Positions 1 to 6,418 of a stretch of DNA of 10,159 nt are shown piece after piece. Each line of letters begins with the position of its first letter. Position 1 is the stretch's first letter. This stretch comes from Mariprofundaceae bacterium (GTDB taxonomy: Bacteria; Pseudomonadota; Zetaproteobacteria; Mariprofundales; Mariprofundaceae): the NCBI GenBank assembly GCA_030950965.1, contig JAUZQP010000085.1, forward strand, positions 1 to 10,159, given 5' to 3'. The notes under the pieces are model-generated. The model made no database searches, was not told the DNA's origin, and saw only the letters and a list, made by a program, of their open reading frames with translations. A program made the position numbers and the translations under genes.

Positions 1-315
1 GTCTATAATAAAATGTTGTACACCTCTGGGCAAATTGGGCTTGACCCTAGAACTGGCACGTTAGCGGGTGATAGTGTTGAAATGCAAACGATGCGTTTAA
101 CGCAAAACCTTTCGGCAGTGTTGCGTGCTGCTGGCTGCTCCAAAACACATATTATTAAAACAACGATTTATTTAACCAATATGGATGACTTTGCCACCGT
201 TAATCGTTTGTATGCTGCATGGCTTGGCGATCATCGTCCTGCCCGTTCCACTGTTGCTGTTGCTGCCTTGCCACTGGGTGCGAAAGTCGAAGTGGAATTG
301 ATCGCCCACCTGTAA
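1..315 (+). CDS. ridA: RidA/YjgF family enamine/imine deaminase, 5'-truncated by window edge
   Basis: RidA proteins hydrolyse reactive enamine/imine intermediates, such as 2-aminoacrylate released by PLP enzymes, to keto acids and ammonia in the cytosol. The reading frame is open to base 1, and the visible 104 residues begin inside the conserved block that contains LYTSGQIGLDP. A family member is about 126-128 residues long, so some 20-25 N-terminal residues lie outside the window and the ATG at base 13 is an internal methionine, not the start. The C-terminal signature ARSTVAVAALPLGAKVEVE is intact. It includes the arginine (codon at 244-246) equivalent to the substrate-carboxylate-binding Arg105 of E. 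coli RidA, and the late glutamate of the active site. The stop TAA is 6 bases before the 5'-nucleotidase start, so the two are probably cotranscribed. The family assignment is firm; the physiological substrate is inferred. Confidence 0.93.
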   Translation, partial: VYNKMLYTSGQIGLDPRTGTLAGDSVEMQTMRLTQNLSAVLRAAGCSKTHIIKTTIYLTNMDDFATVNRLYAAWLGDHRPARSTVAVAALPLGAKVEVELIAHL

Positions 316-321
316 TCAGCC

Positions 322-1221
322 ATGCCCTTTACACTGCATAACTGTTTGGTCGTAGGCATCTCTTCGCGGGCATTGTTTGATTTAGAGGAAGAGAACCGCA
401 TCTTTGAACGGGATGGGATACAGGCCTACCGTGCCTTTCAACGCCAAAATGAACAACACCTGTTACAGCCCGGTACGGCATTCCATGTGATCAAAGAGTT
501 ATTGTCGATCAACACCCATGCTGCTAAAGACCAGCGGTTGATTGAAGTGGTCATTATGTCACGCAACACCCCTGATACAGGCTTGCGTATTTTTCACTCT
601 ATCGAGCATTATGGGTTGGATATTACACGCGCTGCTTTTGCTGGCGGTGAGGGTTTACACAGTTATTTGGATGCCTTCAGTGTGGATCTCTTTTTGTCCA
701 AATCTGAAGTCGATGTGCAGGCGGCGATCAATGCGGGGGTTGCTGCTGCGATTTTATGTGAATCACCGCAAGGTTATGAGCCGGTTAAACATCAAGTTAG
801 AATTGCTTTTGATGGTGATGCGGTGCTTTTTTCCGAAGCTTCAGAGCTTATCTTTCAGCAACAAGGGTTGGATGCATTTGTTGCCCATGAACAGGCTCAT
901 GCAAAGCAACAACTGGCAGAGGGACCCTTTGCTAAGTTATTAAAAACACTGGCGTATTTACAAGAGACATTACCACAGGAAGATAACCCCTTTCGACTAG
1001 CCTTGGTGACAGCGCGCAACAGCCCCAGCCATGAACGTGTATTGTTTACCTTGCGTGAATGGGGGGTGAACTTAGATGAGGCATTTTTCCTTGGTGGTTT
1101 AGCCAAAGATCAAGTGCTCAAAGCCTTCCGCGCCCACATATTTTTTGACGACCAAGATGTTCACCTACAAGCAGCATCCCGCGTTGTTCCCGCTGGGAAA
1201 GTGCCGCACAAAACGAGCTAG
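322..1221 (+). CDS. Cytosolic 5'-nucleotidase (cN-I-like, PF06189 family)
   Basis: This 299-residue protein resembles the family that includes vertebrate cytosolic 5'-nucleotidase I, which dephosphorylates AMP and other nucleoside monophosphates. Visible family blocks are ISSRALFDLEEENRIF (residues 13-28), MSRNTPDTGLRIFHSI (79-94), the HAD-type acidic motif FDGDAVLFSEASE (163-175, Asp164 and Asp166), TARNSPSHERV (230-240), FLGGLAKDQVL (256-266, with the HAD lysine) and FFDDQ (274-278). All catalytic positions appear intact and the length is normal. There is no signal peptide. The ATG follows the ridA stop by 6 bases without a good Shine-Dalgarno sequence, which suggests translational coupling. 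The TAG stop is inside the left arm of a stem-loop terminator. Pairing with ridA may reflect shared metabolite clean-up, but that is inference. The nucleotide preference cannot be read from the sequence. Confidence 0.93.
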   Translation: MPFTLHNCLVVGISSRALFDLEEENRIFERDGIQAYRAFQRQNEQHLLQPGTAFHVIKELLSINTHAAKDQRLIEVVIMSRNTPDTGLRIFHSIEHYGLDITRAAFAGGEGLHSYLDAFSVDLFLSKSEVDVQAAINAGVAAAILCESPQGYEPVKHQVRIAFDGDAVLFSEASELIFQQQGLDAFVAHEQAHAKQQLAEGPFAKLLKTLAYLQETLPQEDNPFRLALVTARNSPSHERVLFTLREWGVNLDEAFFLGGLAKDQVLKAFRAHIFFDDQDVHLQAASRVVPAGKVPHKTS

Positions 1222-1246
1222 CCCTCATTTTATTGAGAGCTAGCTC
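1215..1246. terminator. Probable bidirectional Rho-independent terminator between convergent genes
   Basis: An 8-bp perfect stem GAGCTAGC/GCTAGCTC (1215-1222 and 1239-1246) is continued after one mismatch by CTCA/TGAG (1224-1227 and 1234-1237), around a 6-base TTTTAT loop. On the + strand TTTT follows 4 bases after the stem; on the - strand the stem is followed by GTTTTG. It fills the 31-base gap between the 5'-nucleotidase gene and dsbC and overlaps the nucleotidase stop codon. The short T tracts make termination efficiency uncertain. Confidence 0.7.
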
Positions 1247-1252
1247 AGCCTT

Positions 1253-1960
1253 TTATCTGTTATTTAACCAAGCCAACAACTGTTCAGCACTGGATGCGCC
1301 AGAGCGTTTGCGACCGTCGCGAGCAATCAAGGTCGGTGTGCCACGGATGCCGAAACTTGCGGCTAATGCCTGAATGTCAGCAATCGGGGTAGAGCATTCA
1401 CCCTCTGCTAGAGTTTTGCCATTGACCATGAGGTCAACCAATGCTGCGTGGCGGTCTTTGCTGCACCAGATCGATGTGGCATGCGCCTTGGCTTGAGGAT
1501 GTAAACTTTCTAAAGGAAATAAGAAGGTGTACACTTTAATGCCTTTCGCGCCAACCAAGGCCTTTTCTAACTGATGGCAGTAGGGGCAATCAGGGTCAGT
1601 GAATACTGCCACCTCTTTACCTTTGGGGTCACCCGAAACAATAGCCTTATCCAAAGGCAAGTCGTTCCAATTAATTTTATTGATCACTTCCAAACGATCT
1701 TTGGTTAAGTCTTTCTTCGTTACCGTGTCAAAAATATGCCCACCAGCAATAATATAACGCCCTGTCTTATTGGTATAAAACACCTCATTGCCTACGCGTA
1801 GTTCATACAATGAAGGTATTTGTGTGGTTTCAATCGTGTTAATGGGCAAATCAGTATTCGCTTGGCGAATAGACTTATCAACTTCCGCTGGTGCAGCTGC
1901 TGCCCATGCTGTTGTTTGCATCATGCCAGTAACTAATCCCAGCAATAATAATCGACGCAT
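1253..1960 (-). CDS. dsbC: Thiol:disulfide isomerase DsbC
   Basis: This periplasmic protein isomerises wrongly formed disulfides and is normally kept reduced by DsbD. The start is the ATG at 1960 (235 aa), because GGAGG (1966-1970) lies 5 bases upstream. An in-frame TTG at 1972 would bury that site inside the gene. The N-terminus MRRLLLLGLVTGMMQTTAWA is a signal peptide with likely cleavage near AWAAAA. An N-terminal DsbC/DsbG dimerisation domain (about residues 25-85) is followed by a thioredoxin fold with the active site DPDCPYCHQLEK (Cys125 and Cys128), a second cysteine pair (Cys166 and Cys189) matching the structural disulfide of DsbC, and the cis-proline motif GTPT (Pro209). E. coli DsbC has CGYC, so CPYC is a variant. 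DsbG is the alternative, but the second cysteine pair favours DsbC. It lies downstream of trkH, separated by a palindromic element; I could not identify its promoter with confidence. Confidence 0.93.
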   Translation of the reverse strand: MRRLLLLGLVTGMMQTTAWAAAAPAEVDKSIRQANTDLPINTIETTQIPSLYELRVGNEVFYTNKTGRYIIAGGHIFDTVTKKDLTKDRLEVINKINWNDLPLDKAIVSGDPKGKEVAVFTDPDCPYCHQLEKALVGAKGIKVYTFLFPLESLHPQAKAHATSIWCSKDRHAALVDLMVNGKTLAEGECSTPIADIQALAASFGIRGTPTLIARDGRKRSGASSAEQLLAWLNNR

Positions 1961-1965
1961 ATAAA

Positions 1966-1970
1966 CCTCC
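1966..1970 (-). promoter_or_regulatory. Shine-Dalgarno site of dsbC
   Basis: GGAGG on the - strand, 5 bases before ATG 1960. This decides the start: the in-frame TTG at 1972 would overlap this site and only add four residues ahead of the signal peptide. Confidence 0.85.
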
Positions 1971-2076
1971 AAAGCCCTTTCGGGTGTTTTAATTAAGCCG
2001 CAGGATGGCTATTTGGTGTGTAAAGCGCAAGCTTGAGGTGGCTGATTTACACCCGTGCGAATAAGGTATAAATCCC

Positions 2077-2082
2077 TTATTT
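2077..2082. repeat. Left copy of the TTATTT direct repeat
   Basis: TTATTT abuts the left end of the palindromic element and matches 2207-2212 exactly. If the terminal CC of the right end is counted, the repeat is CCTTATTT (2075-2082 and 2205-2212), so a 6-bp or 8-bp duplication are both possible readings. Confidence 0.7.
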
Positions 2083-2206
2083 GGTAATCATTCACACCCC
2101 CTCTGTTTTTTCGCCATCAAGGCGAAAGCGCGCAGTTTACGCTTTGGTAAATGAGCACTTTCAACGCAGAGGGCGGAAAAATCAGTGGGGGGAGTGAATG
2201 ATTACC
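2083..2206. mobile_element. MITE-like 124-bp palindromic element with TTATTT target duplication
   Basis: The outer 13 bases, GGTAATCATTCAC (2083-2095), are repeated exactly inverted at 2194-2206. With small gaps the terminal inverted repeat extends to about 35 bp (2083-2115 against 2172-2206, about 30 matching columns), including the C-run, CTG, T-run and CGCC blocks. The inner halves also pair loosely: GAAAG-GC blocks at 2124-2133 against 2153-2162, and TTTAC 2136-2140 against GTAAA 2147-2151. The whole element can therefore fold into one long imperfect hairpin around a GCTTTG loop. TTATTT flanks both ends (2077-2082 and 2207-2212), as expected for a target-site duplication. It has no open reading frame, so any transposition would rely on a transposase elsewhere. 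The GTAA just inside the end, together with a near-8-bp flank repeat, recalls IS66-type ends, but this is only a suggestion. Confidence 0.75.
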
Positions 2207-2212
2207 TTATTT
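2207..2212. repeat. Right copy of the TTATTT direct repeat, containing the trkH stop codon
   Basis: TTATTT abuts the right end of the element. Read on the - strand it is AAATAA, whose last three bases are the TAA stop of trkH. The insertion therefore left the trkH product unchanged. Confidence 0.7.
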
Positions 2213-3646
2213 TCGCCAAAACTCAGGGATCAACAGTACAAAAAAGGTGTAGATTTCAAGTCGGCCCAATACCATCGCAAACATGAGAATAGCTTTTGCA
2301 GCATGGGGTAAATCGGCGTAATTTGACGCAGGGCCGACACTTCCAAAGCCAGGGCCAGTGTTGGTTAAGCATGCGGCAGTGGCACTGAGAGCCGTCAACA
2401 TATCGACCCCAGCAAGCCCCAATAAAATCGCTACCATCAAATAACATACAATGTACAATACAAAGAAGCCCCAGATTGCTTGCACAATGGCAGGCTCTAC
2501 AGTTTGGTCGCCCAGCTTGATGTAAATGATAGCATGCGGATGAATCATTCGGTGAATTTCGCCCAGCCCCTGACGAAAGAGCAGTAAAACACGCACCACT
2601 TTCATGCCGCCGCCTGTCGAACCTGCACAAGCACCCACAAACATTGCCGCGAATAACAACATGCCTGTACCTGGTGGCCATTGCGTGTAATCACTCACGG
2701 CAAAACCTGTGGTGGTAGCAATAGAGACCACATTAAATATGATTTGATGCCACTCCCCTGTGCCACTTCCTAGCACTATTACTCCCACAGAGAGCATTAA
2801 AAAGGCCAGTATTTTCACGTAAGTGCGAAACTCATCATCCTTCCAATAGTTACGAAAAGAAAATTGATTCTGCATTGCAGCAAAATGAAGTGTGAAGTTA
2901 ATACCTGCAAGAATCATAAAAACGACAGTGATCGTCTCAATCAATGGCGAGCCATAGTAGCCTATGCTGGCATCATGGGTCGAAAAGCCACCAATGGCTA
3001 CGGTACACATCGCATGATTGATCGCATCGAACCAGTTCATACCTGCCGCTACAAAAGCAGTGGCGCAAATGAGTGTCATGATCAGGTAGATGTACCACAG
3101 CACTTTTGCTGTTTCCGTTACTCGCGCTGTTAATTTATCTTTGACAGGGCCTGGTGTTTCGGCACGAAATAGCTGCATACCACCCACACCGAGCAGTGGC
3201 ATAATCGCCACCGCTAAAACAATAATACCCATGCCACCCAACCACTCCTGCATAGAGCGCCAAAATAAAATAGAGTGAGGCATACCATCCAGCCCTGACA
3301 GTACAGTGGCACCTGTGGTGGTTAACCCTGAAGCGGATTCAAACAAGGCATCAAAAACAGAGGGGCAAATGCCAGTGGTGAGGAATGGCAAAGCACCAAG
3401 GATGGATAATACCACCCAAGCAAGTGCGACAATAAGAAAACCATCACGATGGCTTAAACGATCGGGACGTTCACCAAAATAAAAAAACGCTACCGCTCCG
3501 ATGATCAGTGAAAGAGCGCAAGCAAAGACGAAATGTAGGAACTCACCCGAGTCAGAAGAAACAGCAATCGCCGCAGGAATTAACATGCTGCTACCGTAAA
3601 GCAGACTCAAAATACCCAAAATCCAAACAATGCCGCGATAATGCAT
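2207..3646 (-). CDS. trkH: Trk potassium uptake protein TrkH
   Basis: TrkH is the K+-translocating inner-membrane subunit of the Trk system and is gated by TrkA. The 479 residues are near the normal length (E. coli about 483) and very hydrophobic. Four pore-loop signatures appear in order: SGLTTTGATV (106-115), VAIGGFST (216-223), SIATTTGFA (308-316) and CLTNTGPGFGSVGP (426-439). Each carries the selectivity-filter glycine (112, 219/220, 314, 431). AGSTGGGMKVVR (341-352) is the conserved segment of the intramembrane loop that regulates the pore, and LGRLEIYT (460-467) is the C-terminal family motif. The ATG is 3 bases after the trkA stop; the nearest SD-like GGAG (3659-3662) is 12 bases upstream and within trkA, suggesting coupling. 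The stop codon lies inside the flanking repeat of the palindromic element, which becomes the 3' untranslated region of its transcript. Confidence 0.96.
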   Translation of the reverse strand: MHYRGIVWILGILSLLYGSSMLIPAAIAVSSDSGEFLHFVFACALSLIIGAVAFFYFGERPDRLSHRDGFLIVALAWVVLSILGALPFLTTGICPSVFDALFESASGLTTTGATVLSGLDGMPHSILFWRSMQEWLGGMGIIVLAVAIMPLLGVGGMQLFRAETPGPVKDKLTARVTETAKVLWYIYLIMTLICATAFVAAGMNWFDAINHAMCTVAIGGFSTHDASIGYYGSPLIETITVVFMILAGINFTLHFAAMQNQFSFRNYWKDDEFRTYVKILAFLMLSVGVIVLGSGTGEWHQIIFNVVSIATTTGFAVSDYTQWPPGTGMLLFAAMFVGACAGSTGGGMKVVRVLLLFRQGLGEIHRMIHPHAIIYIKLGDQTVEPAIVQAIWGFFVLYIVCYLMVAILLGLAGVDMLTALSATAACLTNTGPGFGSVGPASNYADLPHAAKAILMFAMVLGRLEIYTFFVLLIPEFWRK

Positions 3647-3649
3647 AAT

Positions 3650-5029
3650 TTAGAAGAACTCCAAGCTGACTTCAAACATGCCTTCTACATCCGTTAGACT
3701 TTCGGACATCGCCACCATGAGTACATGATCGCCTGCCGCAATGACACTATAACCGTTGGGAATAATGACCTGTTCACCACGAATAATAGCTGCCACTACC
3801 GACTGCTTGGGGAAATTTAACTCTCGTAAGGGGGTGTTCACAATGGACGATGTTTTTAATGCTTCTGCTTCAAGTACTTCCAACGAGCCATCGCCGAGTG
3901 AAGACATGCCATAAATCTTACCTTTGCGCACATGACGCAAAATAGAGGCGGCGGTGGTTAAACGTGGCGACACCACAATATCAAGACCAATTTCACGCAC
4001 TAAACGAGAATAAATCGTTCGATTTACCAAGGTGATGATATGAGGAACATTGTATTTTTTTGCGATCAGACTACCCAAGATATTGGTTTCATCATCATTG
4101 GTGAGCGCAATATAGTCATCCATACCTTCAATATTTTCTTCTTCTAGCAGCACGCGATCTAAGGCATCACCACAAATGACGACACTGTGCTCAAGTTTAC
4201 GCGCCATCCAATCTGCTCGCTTGGTATTATGCTCAATAATTTTCACATGAATATCGCGCTTCTCAAGCTCACTCGCCACCACATAAGCAATATGCCCACC
4301 GCCGACAATCATCACATTGCGACGACCTTGGTACTCGGTGGTAACACCTGCCTCTAAGTGATAAAAAAGATCTTCTACCTGTTTTTTGGCGACAGCTAAA
4401 TAAACGCTATCACCCGCTAGCAACGAGCTGTTACCATCAGGAACTCGCCATGTACCGTTATGTTCATGTGCTACAACACAGGCGGCAATACTGCCCAAGC
4501 GTTCGGATATATCACGAATCGAAATACCTGCAAGTAGGCTTTTCGGGGTTATTTTAATGCTGAGAAGATGCACCCTGCCCGAGGAAAATTCTTGTGCATC
4601 CAGTGCTGAGATGACTTGCAGACGGCGCAGAATAGAGCTGGCTGCTTCGCGCTCGGGTGAAATAATCGTGTCAATCGGCAGGTCATCACGACCAAACAGC
4701 TTATCACCATGTTGAACATAATCGGGTTCGCGAATGCGCGCCATTTTAGTGGTGACTTTAAACAGGGAGTGCGCCACCTGACAGGCGAGCATATTACTTT
4801 CATCGCTCACCGTCGCGGCAATTAATAATTCCGCATCAGCAGCGCCAGCACGCGCTAATACACTGGGGTGTGTCGCTTCACCCAGCACCGTACGCACATC
4901 CATATTATCCGCCACCCGTTTAAGGCGGTCTTCATCAATATCGACGACGGAGACATTATTGCCTTCGCGAGCCAATCGCTCAGCAATATGATAGCCGACT
5001 TCACCCGCACCTAAAATGATGACATTCAT
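3650..5029 (-). CDS. trkA: Trk system potassium uptake regulatory protein TrkA
   Basis: TrkA is a cytoplasmic NAD(H)- and nucleotide-binding ring protein that gates TrkH. The 459 residues form the usual duplicated RCK unit. The first Rossmann domain begins MNVIILGAGEVGYHIAERLA with the acidic residue Asp30 ending strand 2, followed by a TrkA-C domain (about 140-225). The second Rossmann domain has VMIVGGGHIAYVVA (239-252) and Glu267, followed by the second TrkA-C domain (about 370-459). The second glycine motif reads GGGHIA instead of GxGxxG, which is common in second RCK units of this family. The start ATG overlaps the stop of the response regulator gene as ATGA (5026-5029), and trkH follows after 3 bases, so the three are translated from one mRNA. 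Nothing appears truncated. Confidence 0.96.
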   Translation of the reverse strand: MNVIILGAGEVGYHIAERLAREGNNVSVVDIDEDRLKRVADNMDVRTVLGEATHPSVLARAGAADAELLIAATVSDESNMLACQVAHSLFKVTTKMARIREPDYVQHGDKLFGRDDLPIDTIISPEREAASSILRRLQVISALDAQEFSSGRVHLLSIKITPKSLLAGISIRDISERLGSIAACVVAHEHNGTWRVPDGNSSLLAGDSVYLAVAKKQVEDLFYHLEAGVTTEYQGRRNVMIVGGGHIAYVVASELEKRDIHVKIIEHNTKRADWMARKLEHSVVICGDALDRVLLEEENIEGMDDYIALTNDDETNILGSLIAKKYNVPHIITLVNRTIYSRLVREIGLDIVVSPRLTTAASILRHVRKGKIYGMSSLGDGSLEVLEAEALKTSSIVNTPLRELNFPKQSVVAAIIRGEQVIIPNGYSVIAAGDHVLMVAMSESLTDVEGMFEVSLEFF

Positions 5030-6408
5030 ACTTCTTCATCCTGAACCAATTCATACGCTTTGATTTTGCGATACAACTGGCTGCGCTCCATGCCTAACTC
5101 TTCGGATGTGCGCTTGATGTTCCAATGGTTTTTTTGCAGATGATAATAGAGGTAATTGCGCTCAAATGCCTCGCGTGCATGGTTAAACGATGCATGATTA
5201 AAGGTGTTTTCTTGCGCAGCCCCCGCCGTTGCACGTCGTACCACACCATCCAACGGCGGCATATTTTCTGGCGTGATCTCTTCCCCTGGCAATAAGATAT
5301 GGCAGCGTTCAATATAATTGCGCAGTTCGCGAATATTACCCGGCCACGTGTAACTTTTGAGTAGCTTAATCATGTCATCTGAGAATGATATGGGTTCGCC
5401 GCCCAATGATTTCACCTGCTCGGCAGCCAAGGTGCTACTCAGCAAAGCGAAGTCTTCGAGGTAATCACGCAAGGGTGGCAGCGTAATCGTGACGATATTT
5501 AAGCGGTAATAGACATCTTCTCGCAACCGCCCCTGACGAATAAGCAGCTCAGGGTCATAGGCTGAAGCTGCAATGACGCGCACATGATTAGGGATCGGCA
5601 TGGGCAAACCCAATCGGGTGATGCGTCGCTCCTGCATGGCGCGTAAAATACGTGCTTGAATACCCACGGGGGCATCCGCCAATTCATCCATGAATAAAAT
5701 ACCCTGATGTGCCTGTTCAAAACGGCCAATTTGCTTATGCAACGCACCAGGGAAGGCACCCTTCTCATGACCAAATAGCTCAGAGGCCACTTGCGCTTCG
5801 GGTATGCCAGCGATGTTTAACTCCACCAGCGGTGCTTCTGCACGCTGTGATAGTTGATGAATCATGCGTGCGGCAATGGCTTTGCCTGTGCCGTGTTCAC
5901 CTAAAATCAACACCGGTGTGTCGCTGGCGGCGACGCGGCGAATCAGTTGCCGCGTCCGCTCAATCAGTCGGCTTTTGCCAATTAACTCCGTGCGCGAACG
6001 CTCGCGCATATTTTGACGAAGCCCTAAATTTTCTCGTTCTAACTTACGCTTTTGTAATACATTCCGAAGCAAAATCAGGAGCTTGTCCGATGACAACGGC
6101 TTTTCTAAAAAGTCGAATGCACCTTGTCGTGTGGCTTGTACTGCCGTGTCCACAGTGGCATGCCCTGACATCATAATAATAGGCACATCATGATCCATTT
6201 GGTGCAAGCGATTCATGGTTTCTAAACCATCAATACCTGGCATCCAAATATCCAGCAAGATACAGTCCACCGGGCGTTTACGAAAACGGGCAATCGCCTC
6301 TTCACCCGAGGCAGCGCAACTCACGACATAATCTTCATCTTCGAGTACACCTTGCAGTGACTCCCGAATCGCCTCTTCATCATCAACAATCATAATATGC
6401 GGATTCAT
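5026..6408 (-). CDS. ntrX: NtrX-like sigma-54-type response regulator with altered GAFTGA loop
   Basis: The protein is 460 aa in three parts. The receiver domain (1-120) has Asp9/Asp10, phospho-acceptor Asp53 in LLDIWMPGIDG, Ser81 and Lys103. The AAA+ domain (about 140-370) has Walker A GEHGTGK (170-176), Walker B LFMDEL (238-243) and arginine-finger region GRLREDVYYRLN (293-304). The C-terminal Fis-type helix-turn-helix (about 412-455) is NIKRTSEELGMERSQLYRK. The sigma-54 contact loop reads GAFPGA (217-222; Pro codon at 5749-5751) where activators have GAFTGA, and the sensor I segment is AASAYD rather than the usual AATN-type. It may therefore act as a repressor or a sigma-54-independent regulator (inference). 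Start ATG 6408 is chosen because it opens the receiver domain and GGAG lies 5 bases upstream; the open frame reaching 6618 only overlaps the kinase gene. Its partner is the adjacent NtrY-like kinase. Confidence 0.93.
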   Translation of the reverse strand: MNPHIMIVDDEEAIRESLQGVLEDEDYVVSCAASGEEAIARFRKRPVDCILLDIWMPGIDGLETMNRLHQMDHDVPIIMMSGHATVDTAVQATRQGAFDFLEKPLSSDKLLILLRNVLQKRKLERENLGLRQNMRERSRTELIGKSRLIERTRQLIRRVAASDTPVLILGEHGTGKAIAARMIHQLSQRAEAPLVELNIAGIPEAQVASELFGHEKGAFPGALHKQIGRFEQAHQGILFMDELADAPVGIQARILRAMQERRITRLGLPMPIPNHVRVIAASAYDPELLIRQGRLREDVYYRLNIVTITLPPLRDYLEDFALLSSTLAAEQVKSLGGEPISFSDDMIKLLKSYTWPGNIRELRNYIERCHILLPGEEITPENMPPLDGVVRRATAGAAQENTFNHASFNHAREAFERNYLYYHLQKNHWNIKRTSEELGMERSQLYRKIKAYELVQDEEV

Positions 6409-6413
6409 AGAAA

Positions 6414-6417
6414 CTCC
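6414..6417 (-). promoter_or_regulatory. Shine-Dalgarno site of the ntrX-like gene
   Basis: GGAG on the - strand, 5 bases before ATG 6408 and directly after the kinase stop codon (TGA, 6419-6421). It fixes the regulator start at 6408 and argues against the upstream in-frame extension to 6618. Confidence 0.75.
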
Positions 6418-6418
6418 A

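Larger units (their letters stand above)
1961..2082. other. Leader region of dsbC with short inverted repeats
   Basis: No coding sequence is seen here. It holds GTGTAAA (2018-2024) and TTTACAC (2046-2052) as an inverted pair 21 bases apart, with the palindrome CAAGCTTG (2028-2035) between them. There is also a 7-bp stem AATAAGG/CCTTATT (2060-2066 and 2075-2081) with an 8-base loop, and a small CCC-GAAA-GGG hairpin on the - strand (1975-1984) just before the dsbC ribosome binding site. Any of these could be operator or leader structure. I found no convincing -10/-35 pair. Confidence 0.4.

Noticed and set aside
542..943. 133-codon + strand frame inside the 5'-nucleotidase gene
   Set aside because: It overlaps conserved nucleotidase motifs in a different frame, with a composition unlike a real protein.
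1973..2082. Possible sigma-70 promoter for dsbC (for example TTGCGC or TTTACA as -35)
   Set aside because: No acceptable -10 hexamer lies at 16-18 bases from either candidate, so it is not reported as a promoter.
2106..2145. Small hairpins TTTCGCC/GGCGAAA and AAAGCG/CGCTTT considered as an intrinsic terminator or separate RNA
   Set aside because: They share bases with each other and lie inside the larger palindrome; neither is followed by a T tract on the trkH transcript strand.
2256..2681. 141-codon - strand frame inside trkH
   Set aside because: It is an alternate frame of the TrkH pore-loop region; the trkH frame is intact and strongly conserved.
5709..6176. 155-codon open frame on the + strand, antisense to the ntrX-like gene
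   Set aside because: The opposite strand carries conserved receiver and AAA+ motifs throughout; the antisense product shows no recognisable domain and no good ribosome binding site was seen.
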